A stretch of 38,173 nt of DNA from Nostoc sp. CHAB 5844 (GTDB taxonomy: Bacteria; Cyanobacteriota; Cyanobacteriia; Cyanobacteriales; Nostocaceae). The number at the start of each line of letters is the position of its first letter. Within the stretch, counting starts at the first letter, position 1. The notes under the pieces were generated by a model, which made no database searches, was not told the DNA's origin, and saw only the letters and a list, made by a program, of their open reading frames with translations. Position numbers and translations under genes: made by a program. The DNA lies in contig NZ_JAIVFW010000067.1 of NCBI RefSeq assembly GCF_020829595.1, positions 1 to 38,173 on the forward strand, read 5' to 3'. Positions 15,449 to 24,196 of this stretch are shown piece by piece.

Positions 15449-16642
15449 ATGAAAAAAATACTCAAAACCAGAATGCTCAAATTTATTGTGATGATAAGTT
15501 TGGTTATAACTATTATTGTCACTCCTTCAGTAATAGGAAAAAATTTACATATTTGGCAGACAACATACTTGACGGTAGCGCAAGAAACACAGCAAACCAA
15601 TAATAACGAAACTGAAAATAGTAGTACATCTCAAAGCGAAGAAAAGGATAAGAGCGGTGAAAGTCAAGGCAAAGACGAAAAATTAAATATTTTTAAAATC
15701 GTCACAGAAGCGCTGGCGGGGCTGGTGTTGTTTTTGTATGGAGTGACGCGAATGGCTGAAGGTCTGGAAGCGATCGCTGGCGATCGAGCAAAAGATTTGA
15801 TTAGCAAGTTTACCACTAATCGTTATGCGGGAGTGGCAACTGGAACAGTTGCCACAACAATATTAGATTCATCAAGTGTGACAATTATTATTGTGATTGC
15901 AATGGTGAGTGCTGGATTACTATCATTTGTGCAATCTCTCGGTGTAGTTTTAGGTTCTAATATTGGTACAACTATTGGCGCTCAAATTGTTGCTTTTAAA
16001 ATTAATGAGTATGCACCAATAGCAATGTTTGTTGGTTTCTTGTTAATTTTTATCGGCAAAACAAACCGTTGGAAGCAAATTGGTTTAGTTACTTTAGGGA
16101 TAGGTTTACTCTTTTTTGGTCTGGATACAATTGAAGCGGCGATGGAACCATTTAAGGACTACCCGCCATTTATTAATTGGATGGAACGTTTAGGGGATAA
16201 CACTCTTTTAGGTGCATTTGTTGGAGCGTTATTTACAATCTTAATTCAATCTTCCTCCGCCACCGTTGCCATAGTTGTGACTCTAGCAAGCCAAGGATTA
16301 ATTTCATTACCGGCTGGTATTGCCTTAGTGCTGGGTGCTGAAGTTGGTACTTGTGCTGATACACTTGTAGCCACCATTGGGCGTGAACGTCCAGCAGTGC
16401 GGACAGGTGTGTTTCATTTGTTATTTAATGTTGTTTGTGCTGCTGTAGGAATTTTGTTTGCCAGTCAATTGGGAGCTTTAGCGCAGTGGATTTCTGGATT
16501 TATGGGAGCAGGTGACAATATTGCTCGCCAAATCGCTAACGCACAGTTGATATTTAACGTGCTGGGTGTAATATTAGTCATCGGATTTCTGCCTTGGATT
16601 GCTCAAGGCTTAGAAAAGCTCATTCCTGATGGCAAAAACTAA
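15449..16642 (+). CDS. Na+/phosphate cotransporter family protein (NptA/PNaS type)
   Basis: The 397-residue membrane protein carries the two inverted PNaS repeats. The second has the hallmark GALFTILIQSSSATVAIV (QSSS at 267-270). The first has the degenerate TVATTILDSSSVTIIIV, with D140 in place of Gln. About eight or nine hydrophobic segments are visible from residue 85 on. Residues 1-35 form an extra hydrophobic, signal-like helix, and 45-80 a Ser/Glu/Lys/Gln-rich hydrophilic linker. Family members move phosphate with sodium. The PhoU domain common in longer relatives is absent. AGGAG lies about 10 nt before the ATG. A perfect palindrome lies in the promoter region. Phosphate is the family substrate, not proven here. 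Confidence 0.85.
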   Translation: MKKILKTRMLKFIVMISLVITIIVTPSVIGKNLHIWQTTYLTVAQETQQTNNNETENSSTSQSEEKDKSGESQGKDEKLNIFKIVTEALAGLVLFLYGVTRMAEGLEAIAGDRAKDLISKFTTNRYAGVATGTVATTILDSSSVTIIIVIAMVSAGLLSFVQSLGVVLGSNIGTTIGAQIVAFKINEYAPIAMFVGFLLIFIGKTNRWKQIGLVTLGIGLLFFGLDTIEAAMEPFKDYPPFINWMERLGDNTLLGAFVGALFTILIQSSSATVAIVVTLASQGLISLPAGIALVLGAEVGTCADTLVATIGRERPAVRTGVFHLLFNVVCAAVGILFASQLGALAQWISGFMGAGDNIARQIANAQLIFNVLGVILVIGFLPWIAQGLEKLIPDGKN

Positions 16643-16696
16643 AATCAGTATAGTATAGCGGTAGCCAGATAGATTAGGACATCCGAAAACGCTAAA

Positions 16697-16850
16697 ACCA
16701 ATTCATGGCAAGCATTTCACTTTTGACTTTTGCTATAGCTCAAAACTATGCGTAATATGAGTGTAGGGGCGAACGGCCGTACCCTGCGGAAAGGCGTAGC
16801 CTACGCGCCTACAAGTTTTTGTATGTGTATCGAGATTTTGGTGAATTGGT
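16697..16850. repeat. MITE-like repeat with ACCAATTCA ends
   Basis: ACCAATTCA (16697-16705) is mirrored by TGAATTGGT (16842-16850). The interior holds a GC-rich insert (GGGCGAACGGCCGTACCC and GGCGTAGCCTACGCGCC) of a kind frequent between cyanobacterial genes. No coding frame was seen. It is one of several elements in the window with this terminal pair. Confidence 0.5.
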
Positions 16851-16984
16851 ATAACTACTTATAGGGGAGCCAGTACGCTGACTCCCCTACTTCATTACTA
16901 AGCTTTTGTGCTTACAAGTTGCACAATTGAAATTTTGGGGAAAAACTTCAAACCCTCTCCCTTGCTCACGCCAGTTGCTACAAC

Positions 16985-17215
16985 GGAGGTTCCCTCCCTT
17001 CGGGTGACGCTCAAGAGCGTCGAAGATCGCTGCGCTAACACAGTTGCCTGATGCCACTTGCTCCACTTGGGGTCTCCCCAAGTGGAGCAAGTGGCTCCGG
17101 AGGGAAACCCTCCCGCCGCACTGATTCACCGCAACGCACTGGTTCCTCTGCTCAAGAGCCACGCCAGTCGCGCGGCTGTCGGGAAACCCGCCCAACGCGC
17201 TGGCTCCCCTTGCGG
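16985..17215. repeat. composite of GC-rich hairpin repeats
   Basis: GCCACTTGCTCCACTTGGGG (17053-17072) is mirrored perfectly at 17076-17095 with a 3-nt loop, a 20-bp stem. Around it lie several related pieces: a CTCCGGAGGGAAACCCTCCCG block and, at about 17164-17207, a GCCAGT...CTGGC module with the GGGAAACCCGCCCAACGC core. The composition differs sharply from flanking AT-rich DNA. The open frames here are not genes. The block lies downstream of both neighbours (Na/Pi plus strand, prlC minus strand), so it separates convergent transcripts. Confidence 0.65.
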
Positions 17216-17246
17216 TCTCAACAAGCAAACTTTTGTGATTATGAGC

Positions 17247-19352
17247 TTAGGCTGCTGTGTTTAACAAAGCATTATGCCGTAGCAAAGAAACTGTACTGGG
17301 TTCTCGTCCTCGGAAGGCTTTGAATATTTCCATTGGGTGCTTACTACCACCAAGCGCCAGCACAGTATCTCGGTAGCGTCTACCTGTGGCTTGAACAGCT
17401 GCTTCATCTTCTAAACCAGCTTCTTCGAAGGCAGCGAAAGCATCAGCACTAAGTACCTCAGCCCATTTGTAGCTGTAATAACCTGCGGCATAACCACCTT
17501 CAAAGATATGGGCGAAAGCACACAAGAAAGAATCTTCGCTTAGGGGTGGTAAAACTGTGGTTGTCTTGGCGATGCGCTGGCGTAACTGTGCCGGAGTTTC
17601 ATCACCACCAGGATGATAGCGATCGTGTAGTTCTATATCCACAGTGCTAAAGTGAATTTGCCGCAGTGTGGCACTACCACTCATGTAATTGCGAGCTGCT
17701 AAAAGTTTTTGGTAATAATGCTCTGGTAAGGGTTCGCCAGTTTCGTAATGCTTCGCCATCCCAAACAAAGTGGGGCGTTCATAGCACCAGTTTTCCATGA
17801 ATTGGCTCGGCAATTCCACAGCATCCCACTCAACATTGTTAATCCCTGCGGCGCTGCTGTAATCAACTTTGGTGAGCATATGATGTAAGCCATGACCAAA
17901 TTCGTGGAATAAGGTCTCTACTTCATAGAAAGTCATTAAGCTAGGCTTACCATCAACTGGTGGAGTTTGGTTACATACCAAATACGCTACAGGCAACCGG
18001 ACAGATGTTGCACTGTTATCATTAATTTTGCTGCGGTTAATGCAGACATCCATCCAAGCACCACCACGCTTTTCAGCGAGGCGGCTGAAAGGATCGAGGT
18101 AAAAGTAGGCTATGGGTTTACCTGTTTCATCGGCAATTTGGAAATAGCGGACATCCTCATGCCAGACTGGGGCTTGCCCATCGGCAGGGGTGACGGTGAC
18201 ACCAAACAGCCGCTTGACTAGTCCAAATAAGCCGTCTAAAACTTGCGGTAAGGGGAAATAGGGACGTAATTCTTCGGTTGTAAAAGAGAATTTTTCTTCC
18301 CTTTGGCGTTCTGCCCAAAAGCTAATATCCCAGTGTTGTAAATCTTCAGCTTCTGGTGCGCCTTTAGCAGCAGCAAAAGCTTTCAGTTGGGCTAATTCTT
18401 TGACAGCAGCATCATAACTCGCACTCCGCAGTTCTTCTAAGAGCGCCTCGACTGCTGCTACATTCGGAGCCATTTTACTGGCAAGGCTCAACTGAGCAAA
18501 ATTTTTGTAGCCTAACAAATTTGCCAGTTCTTGCCGTAATTCCAAAATTCGCGCAATTAAAGGATTATTATCTAACTCGCCAGAGGAAGCACGGGTGATA
18601 TAAGCTTTATACAGCTTTTCGCGCAAATCTCTGCGGGTACTGTGCTGCATGAACGGGCCGTAGCTGGGAAAATCTAAGGTGATGCGCCAAGGGCCATTTT
18701 CTGGGGTGGCGTTTTCTGCACCAGCGGCACGGGCAGCTTGGGCTGCTAGGCTGAGTAAACTTTGGGGTAAGCCATCAACTTCTGCTTTGGTTGTTAGGGT
18801 TAAGCTAAAAGCTTTGGTGGCATCTAATACATGGTTAGAGAACTTGGTAGATAGTTCGGCTAACTCCATTTGAATGGTATTGTAGCGATCGCGTGCTTCT
18901 CCTGACAAACCAACGCCAGATAGTTCGGCATCACGGATAGCCGCATCGACAATGCGCTGCTGCGCTGGTTCTAAGGTTGACCAGGTATCATTAGCACGAA
19001 GTTCTTTAAAAGCGTTGTAGATAATTTGACTTTGACCAAGCCTGTTACTGAACTGTACTACCTGGGGTTGGACGGTTTCATAAGCTTCGCGCAACTGGGG
19101 ACTATTCTTCACTCCCATTAAATGGCTGACTATGCCCCAACTCCAGTTCAGCCGTTCGGTCAGTTTTTCTAGAGGTTCGACTAAACTACTCCAAGTTGGC
19201 TGGACATTAGCCTCTAAGGTAGTCAGATGTTCATCCAGTTCTTTTAATAACTGATCAAAAGCTGGTATTACTTGTTCTGGTTGAATCTCGGTGAAGGGCG
19301 GTAAACCAGTACCTTGAAGTAAGGGATTTTGCGGAATAGTGGCTGCACTCAT
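17247..19352 (-). CDS. prlC: M3 family metallopeptidase (oligopeptidase A type)
   Basis: The 701-residue zinc peptidase degrades short peptides, including signal-peptide and protein-turnover fragments, in the cytoplasm. The zinc site is clear: ETLFHEFGHGLHHML with H483, E484 and H487 of HEXXH, and a third ligand Glu in the following helix (VEWDAVELPSQFMENW). The long helical N-terminal half (residues 20-340) forms the lid of the deep substrate channel typical of M3 peptidases. The ending (FRGREPSTVSLLRHNALL) matches the family. Full length, no frameshift. It diverges from the ArsC/Spx-like gene with a 162-bp gap. Confidence 0.92.
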   Translation of the reverse strand: MSAATIPQNPLLQGTGLPPFTEIQPEQVIPAFDQLLKELDEHLTTLEANVQPTWSSLVEPLEKLTERLNWSWGIVSHLMGVKNSPQLREAYETVQPQVVQFSNRLGQSQIIYNAFKELRANDTWSTLEPAQQRIVDAAIRDAELSGVGLSGEARDRYNTIQMELAELSTKFSNHVLDATKAFSLTLTTKAEVDGLPQSLLSLAAQAARAAGAENATPENGPWRITLDFPSYGPFMQHSTRRDLREKLYKAYITRASSGELDNNPLIARILELRQELANLLGYKNFAQLSLASKMAPNVAAVEALLEELRSASYDAAVKELAQLKAFAAAKGAPEAEDLQHWDISFWAERQREEKFSFTTEELRPYFPLPQVLDGLFGLVKRLFGVTVTPADGQAPVWHEDVRYFQIADETGKPIAYFYLDPFSRLAEKRGGAWMDVCINRSKINDNSATSVRLPVAYLVCNQTPPVDGKPSLMTFYEVETLFHEFGHGLHHMLTKVDYSSAAGINNVEWDAVELPSQFMENWCYERPTLFGMAKHYETGEPLPEHYYQKLLAARNYMSGSATLRQIHFSTVDIELHDRYHPGGDETPAQLRQRIAKTTTVLPPLSEDSFLCAFAHIFEGGYAAGYYSYKWAEVLSADAFAAFEEAGLEDEAAVQATGRRYRDTVLALGGSKHPMEIFKAFRGREPSTVSLLRHNALLNTAA

Positions 19353-19514
19353 GAGGTTGTGTTGATTGCTGGTTATATATCTATATATATCTTCTAATGT
19401 AGCGATCGCTCTTGCTTTTAGCCTTGTCAGAATGCCGAAATAACCGAATGTAAAAACCCAAATCTTATTTATAGTAATCTCATCCGATTAAATTCCTGAA
19501 TCACTCGTAGTGTT

Positions 19515-19868
19515 ATGTCCCTTCAAGTTTACGGCATCCCCAACTGCGGCACTTGCAAAAAAGCTCTGGCATGGCTCCAAAGCCACTCAATTGACTATGA
19601 GTTCATCAATACCAAAGATACTCCGCCAACTCGTGAGCAGATCCAAAACTGGGTGAAGTCTTTGGGTTCTGCTCCTATGCGAAATACCTCTGGCCAATCC
19701 TACCGCGCTTTAGGAAAACAAAAGAAAACTTGGACTGACCAACAGTGGATTGACGCATTCGCTCTTGATACAATGCTGCTCAAGCGTCCGCTGTTCGTCC
19801 AAGATGGAACAGCCGTGCTGGTTGGCTTTAGAGATGAAGCCGTACTTCGAGAACGATTAGGGTTTTAA
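19515..19868 (+). CDS. ArsC/Spx-like thioredoxin-fold protein
   Basis: The 117-residue protein belongs to the ArsC/Spx/YffB family. The N-terminus VYGIPNCGTCKKALAWL has the CxxC pair (C11, C14), followed by FINTKDTPPTREQIQNW and the family pattern MLLKRPLFV near the C-terminus. Members are glutathione- or thioredoxin-linked arsenate reductases, or, in Firmicutes, RNA polymerase-binding Spx regulators. In cyanobacteria the job of this subgroup is not settled. There is no arsenic gene beside it, which weakens an arsenate-reductase reading. Reads away from prlC. Confidence 0.85.
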   Translation: MSLQVYGIPNCGTCKKALAWLQSHSIDYEFINTKDTPPTREQIQNWVKSLGSAPMRNTSGQSYRALGKQKKTWTDQQWIDAFALDTMLLKRPLFVQDGTAVLVGFRDEAVLRERLGF

Positions 19869-19921
19869 TTCAGTGGTGAAATCTTGCCGAAATTAGTTCC
19901 ATCATTCTCCCCTGGCAAATA

Positions 19922-20323
19922 TCAACTAAAAATTCGCCATATAATCACAAATAATGCCAAAATAGCGCCAAAGTATGCTGCTGAACGGATACCCGTAATT
20001 CCAAAAATGTAGACAAGACTGTGCAGTATTCTTAGCACGGCGATCGCAATTGATGCAAAAGCGGTCACACTATCGTTCTGATTGGTTAGGTGTGCAATTA
20101 AAATTACTATTGCAATCATTGCTAAATTGTCATGATGATTTCGCTGCGCCCTGTCTGCTCGTCCCACCCAAGGGGGAACATCCGGCATTTTGTCTCGGTT
20201 TCCCATTCCCCATGTAATATCTGAATGGGCTACACGGGCGAGTGCAGGAATGTGATTCAAAGGAATTGACCACAACGCCAGAATTAACAAACAAATTAGG
20301 TCAAGTGTCATCAAGTTTGCCAA
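19922..20323 (-). CDS. MAPEG family membrane protein
   Basis: The 133 residues make four hydrophobic helices (about 5-25, 65-83, 87-105, 112-131), with a hydrophilic loop after the first: WGMGNRDKMPDVPPWVGRADRAQRNHHDN. The R-A-x-R-A-x-x-N-x-x-x-N pattern in that loop is the glutathione-binding signature region of MAPEG proteins (membrane-associated eicosanoid and glutathione metabolism). Bacterial members are small integral membrane proteins of uncertain substrate, some with glutathione S-transferase activity. Convergent with the ArsC/Spx-like gene. Confidence 0.85.
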   Translation of the reverse strand: MANLMTLDLICLLILALWSIPLNHIPALARVAHSDITWGMGNRDKMPDVPPWVGRADRAQRNHHDNLAMIAIVILIAHLTNQNDSVTAFASIAIAVLRILHSLVYIFGITGIRSAAYFGAILALFVIIWRIFS

Positions 20324-20546
20324 AAAATCTCAACCTGATTCTACGTGACTTGTGTTATTCAATACAAGTTTATGTGAAGTCTGAAGTCTGAAATGAAGAA
20401 ACATATATAGTAATGTTTTCAGCAATTTAGAATGGGTGATGCGTTACACTGGCTGGCGCTAACGTATTCTAATGAACTGACTTTACTTGATAAATAACCT
20501 CTAAGAGATAATTTGACGATAGTTTGTAGTTAGAACCTAACCAAGA

Positions 20547-20966
20547 ATGTCTAGACGAAATGATTTACATTTCTCCCTGCGTCGCTCTCTCGAAAAAGAT
20601 GGCTGGACAATTACAGACGATCCCTTGATTTTGGTATTGGAGCAAACCCTGTTGAAAGCTGATTTAGGAGCCGAGAAATTTTTCTCAGCAGAAAAAGAGG
20701 AGCGTAAAATTGCCGTTGAAGTTAAAGATTTTGATGCTGTGTCCGTTATCAGTGAACTCGAAAAAACAATGGGACAACTTCAGCTTTATCAATGGGCGTT
20801 GGAAGAGCAAGAGCCAGACCGTCAGTTATACTTAGCACTGAGTCAAGAGATATACATTAAGCATTTTCAAAAACCAATTTTTCAGTTGGTTGTCCAGCGG
20901 AATAAAATTAACTTATTAGTTTATGAACTAAGCCAGGAGGTCATTCTTCAATGGATCAAACATTGA
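20547..20966 (+). CDS. xisH: XisH family protein
   Basis: The 139 residues match XisH, first described as one of the factors controlling excision of the fdxN element in Anabaena. The family has a PD-(D/E)XK nuclease-like fold, and the core is visible here: DGWTITDDPLIL, then KADLGAE (D39), then RKIAVEVKDF (E58-x-K60). The usual EPDRxLYLAL segment follows (EPDRQLYLALSQEIY). XisH-XisI pairs occur in many copies in Nostocales genomes, often far from any fdxN element. A toxin-antitoxin or defence role is possible but unproven. The gene overlaps xisI by 16 bp. No serine recombinase (XisF) is nearby. Confidence 0.9.
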   Translation: MSRRNDLHFSLRRSLEKDGWTITDDPLILVLEQTLLKADLGAEKFFSAEKEERKIAVEVKDFDAVSVISELEKTMGQLQLYQWALEEQEPDRQLYLALSQEIYIKHFQKPIFQLVVQRNKINLLVYELSQEVILQWIKH

Positions 20967-21262
20967 ATTATGCAGACATTCTCAAGAAGACGGTGCAAGA
21001 AGCAACTATCAACCAACCCCGCTTACAGGCACTCAAACTTTATTCTGTTTGCGATACCGATTCAGGTCATTTTCTGGTTCTTGCTACGGGCTGGGATAAA
21101 CAGCGTTGGATCGATAGCATTCTGTTTCATGCTCGTTTAGTAGAGCATCAAATTATCATTGAAGAAGATAACTTTGAAGAGAGCTTAACCCAGTCACTCA
21201 TCGCTAGAGGTGTCAGAAAAGAGGATATTTTGATCCATTTGGAACCTGCAATCCTATCTTGA
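20951..21262 (+). CDS. xisI: XisI family protein
   Basis: The 103-residue partner of XisH has the family features: LNYADILKKTVQEA at the N-terminus, GHFLVLATGWDKQRWIDSILFHARL in the middle, and RGVRKEDILIHLEP at the end. Its start lies 16 bp inside xisH, so the two are translationally coupled and probably act together. The small mixed alpha/beta protein is present wherever XisH is. The biochemical role is unknown; binding to the XisH nuclease-like protein is a reasonable inference. Confidence 0.9.
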   Translation: MDQTLNYADILKKTVQEATINQPRLQALKLYSVCDTDSGHFLVLATGWDKQRWIDSILFHARLVEHQIIIEEDNFEESLTQSLIARGVRKEDILIHLEPAILS

Positions 21263-21399
21263 CGTGAGTTCGACAGGTTGAAAAAAATGCAAAAAAAAAG
21301 CTGAGACTGGAATAAGAAGAAAAAATTTAAGCCTATTTTTCTCTCCTTTACAGAGGAACTTTTTTAACTGAACTGTATTGTACGCTCAGTCTAATAATC

Positions 21400-21525
21400 A
21401 TATCATGTCCGGCAAAATAACCATAATTCTTGTTTTACCCCTCTCCAACCCTCCCCTTGGTAAGGCGAGGGTGCCGTTAGGCGGGTGAGGTAATTTTATT
21501 ATGGGTAATTAAACGGACATGATAT
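21400..21525. mobile_element. 126-bp MITE with imperfect 27-bp terminal inverted repeats
   Basis: ATATCATGTCCG (21400-21411) is exactly inverted as CGGACATGATAT (21514-21525). Allowing mismatches the arms extend to 27 bp with 22 matches. The interior is a GC-rich block (ACCCCTCTCCAACCCTCCCC...) that recurs in modified form near 24060-24110. It has no coding capacity. It lies between xisI and the end of the GH31 gene, six bp past the latter's stop, so it may also influence 3' ends. Confidence 0.7.
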
Positions 21526-21531
21526 CAGTTG

Positions 21532-23952
21532 CTATTGTCCCTTTAGGCGTACTTTTTTAAAAGGATGACATGACAATTTTTGCTCTTGAATAGCAATCTC
21601 TGTATCATCTATCCAAGCTTGCTGTATGTCGAATCCATGTAAATGTAACTGTACATCTGTATAAGAGAAGGGGTAATCTCCTTCTTGTTCCCAATGCAGT
21701 TCTAAGTTGTTAGCATCTCGACTCATCCGGAATTTATCTAGGCGTGATGCTCCATATCCATCATTAGCATCAGAGTAAAGAATATACTCACTTGCCTGTA
21801 CAGGTGGATAGATGTGAAGAATTAGCTGTTTGTTTTCTTCCATCGGCAGAATGCTTCCGGCTTTGACTAACAAGGGAATTCTCTCTAAGGGTGCGTCTAA
21901 AGTTACTTGTTGTTCACCTGCGATCGCACTATCATCCCAGAAATTGTACCAAGTTCCTGGCGGTAGGATGACTGAGCGCGATCGCCCCCCATCTTCGACT
22001 ATTGGGCAAACAAGTAAGGCATCACCCAACAAGAAAGCATCTTCTACATCCCAGAGTGTGGAGTTGTCACTGTTAGACCAAAACAGCGGACGCACTGGAG
22101 GATAACCTTTTTGTGCAGTTTCCCATGACAAGGTATAAAAGTACGGCAACAATCGGTAGCGCAGTTGCAAGAATGAGCGAATAATACTCAAGTATGGTTC
22201 GCCATAAGTCCAGGGGCGGCGATGTTCTACGTTATTGGCTGCATGGGTGCGGTAAAAGGTAAGAAAGGTTGCCATTTGGAACCAACGTAGGTAAAGTTCG
22301 CCACCAGGATTCCCCTGGAAACCACCGATATCTGGGCCACTGTAGGGAATACCAGAAAGCCCTAAACCGACTACGGTAGCCACTGTCTGACGCAATGCAC
22401 CCCAGCTACATTCAATATCACCCGTCCAAATCCAAGCATAACGCCCAAGTCCTGCCCAACCTGCACGGGAGACAATAAAGGGACGTTTCTCAGCACGATA
22501 TTGACGCAAACTTTCGTAGGCGGCTTCTGCTTGTAGTAACCCGTAAACATTATGGGCTTCGCGGTGATCTCCACCTCTACCTTCCATGAAATGTTGAGTA
22601 ACTTTCGGTAAAGAGCGATCGCCCCAGAGAATAAAAGCAGCAGGCTCGTTCATATCGTGCCAAAATCCTGCCACCCCGACATCTAGCAAGTAAGCATACT
22701 GCCGACTCCACCAACTTCGAACTTTCGGGTTAGTAAAATCTGGAAATACACACCAACCAGGCCAAACAGGTGCAACCACTAGACTCCCATCAGGAAGTTT
22801 GCAAAATCCGTCGAGAATCTGACCTTCTAAAAATAAGTTACTGTGGCGACTGTACTTGATCCCCGGATTGAGAATAGCGATAAATTGCACTCCGAGTTGT
22901 GCAAGTTCTTGAGTAAAACCTGCCAAGTTAGGAAAACGCTCAGGGTCAATGGTAAAAGCGCGATTGCCAACTTGACAGTCAATATCTAAATGAATGGCAC
23001 TCAAAGGTAAATCATAAGCTTGAAAGGCTTGGGCTTCTTCTCTAATAGTTTGTTCTGTCCGATATCCCCATTTCGATTGGTGATAGCCTAACGCCCAACG
23101 CGGTGGTAAGGAAGCACGTCCGGTTAATTGAGTATAGCGCTCTAACAATTGCCCAGGTGAGCCGTAAGTGAAATAGTAACGTAGCCTTCCGCCTACAAAG
23201 TCAGCTGTGGCAGTTTCGTCAAAAGTAAAATTAGCATCAAAAGAATTTTCATAAAAAATTAGGTAACTCCCATCAGAGTGCATACCCACATACACCGGAA
23301 TGCACAGATACATAGGGTCAGATCCGGGCGCATACATTCCAGCTGCGTCAAAGTTCCACATCCGATAGGTTTTACTTTGTTGCTGCTCATCTTTCGCAGC
23401 TCGTAAATTCAGAGAAGAAGCCCTTTCTCCTAGTCCGTAGATGCGTTCTTCTTTTCGTAGTTGTGCTTGATGAACCCAGCCCTCATTTTTGCGCTGTGGT
23501 GGTAGTTCTTCTCTGAGGATGTTGCCAGAGCGATCGCAGAATTTTAAACTACCATCAACTGCCACAATTATTTTTACTTGGCTACTAAAAATAACCCAGT
23601 CATTATCTGTTTGTTCTAAATTTATTTCTACATCCTGCCAATCATTTTTAGCAATGGCATAAGGAATTGGAGCTATTCCCAGTTTCCAATCAATTCTTAC
23701 CAAATCCTCTGTTAAAAAGTAAATTTCTAACTCTGCAAGCTCAAAGTACAAAATAACACTGCTGCCTTTCTGCTCTGCACTAAGTATTTTACCTGGTTTA
23801 GCAAAACCTACTTCTGTTGATAGATGCGTAAACTGTCGTTCTAGCCCATCTCGTTGCAGAGAATAAATATATGCGTGGATAGCATATTTTAAATAAAAAA
23901 GAGAACCAACAAAGAACTTTAGTTTTAATTGAATTGACTTCAATACGCTCAC
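21532..23952 (-). CDS. glycoside hydrolase family 31 (alpha-glucosidase-like)
   Basis: The 806-residue retaining glycosidase has the GH31 catalytic block GFWHDMNEPAAF (nucleophile D433) and the acid/base region WIWTGDIECSW. Other family signatures are PRWALGYHQSKWGYRT (about 284-299), LPLSAIHLDIDC, and GIPYSGPDIGGFQGNP. A beta-sandwich N-terminal domain precedes the barrel, and a beta-rich C-terminal part follows. Likely role: release of glucose from alpha-glucans or maltooligosaccharides. No signal peptide is evident, although residues 10-30 are hydrophobic (LKLKFFVGSLFYLKYAIHA). It is monocistronic, and its exact linkage preference cannot be read from the sequence. Confidence 0.92.
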   Translation of the reverse strand: MSVLKSIQLKLKFFVGSLFYLKYAIHAYIYSLQRDGLERQFTHLSTEVGFAKPGKILSAEQKGSSVILYFELAELEIYFLTEDLVRIDWKLGIAPIPYAIAKNDWQDVEINLEQTDNDWVIFSSQVKIIVAVDGSLKFCDRSGNILREELPPQRKNEGWVHQAQLRKEERIYGLGERASSLNLRAAKDEQQQSKTYRMWNFDAAGMYAPGSDPMYLCIPVYVGMHSDGSYLIFYENSFDANFTFDETATADFVGGRLRYYFTYGSPGQLLERYTQLTGRASLPPRWALGYHQSKWGYRTEQTIREEAQAFQAYDLPLSAIHLDIDCQVGNRAFTIDPERFPNLAGFTQELAQLGVQFIAILNPGIKYSRHSNLFLEGQILDGFCKLPDGSLVVAPVWPGWCVFPDFTNPKVRSWWSRQYAYLLDVGVAGFWHDMNEPAAFILWGDRSLPKVTQHFMEGRGGDHREAHNVYGLLQAEAAYESLRQYRAEKRPFIVSRAGWAGLGRYAWIWTGDIECSWGALRQTVATVVGLGLSGIPYSGPDIGGFQGNPGGELYLRWFQMATFLTFYRTHAANNVEHRRPWTYGEPYLSIIRSFLQLRYRLLPYFYTLSWETAQKGYPPVRPLFWSNSDNSTLWDVEDAFLLGDALLVCPIVEDGGRSRSVILPPGTWYNFWDDSAIAGEQQVTLDAPLERIPLLVKAGSILPMEENKQLILHIYPPVQASEYILYSDANDGYGASRLDKFRMSRDANNLELHWEQEGDYPFSYTDVQLHLHGFDIQQAWIDDTEIAIQEQKLSCHPFKKVRLKGQ

Positions 23953-24026
23953 TTACCATGTCTCCCTATATTTTAATGGTATTCACCACCCATTCCATTA
24001 ATGAGCCAGGATAATTTGCTTACTTA

Positions 24027-24143
24027 ATACCAATTTTAGATGAAGACGCATAGAAAGAACCCCACCGCCTGCGGCATCTCCCCGCAGGTTCGGGGAGGTT
24101 GGGAGGGGTAAAAATAATGTGCAGCTTCACAGAGAATTGGTAT
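24027..24143. repeat. MITE-like repeat with ATACCAATT ends
   Basis: ATACCAATT (24027-24035) is mirrored by AATTGGTAT (24135-24143). The interior carries CCCACCGCCTGCGG and a GGGAGGTTGGGAGGGG block related to that in the 21400 element. It is non-coding and lies upstream of the GH31 gene and next to the CHASE2 fragment. Confidence 0.55.
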
Positions 24144-24196
24144 AATAACTAATTCAATACAAACTTAAGTAGCTGTTTTTCAAATCCTAACTTTAG

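Noticed and set aside
16887-17323. Several open frames of 68-113 codons on both strands
   Set aside because: They lie in the GC-rich repeat block, overlap each other and show no family features.
20441-20466. GCGTTA...TAACGT pair before xisH as an operator
   Set aside because: It is imperfect and resembles a very common intergenic repeat of Nostocales rather than a specific site.
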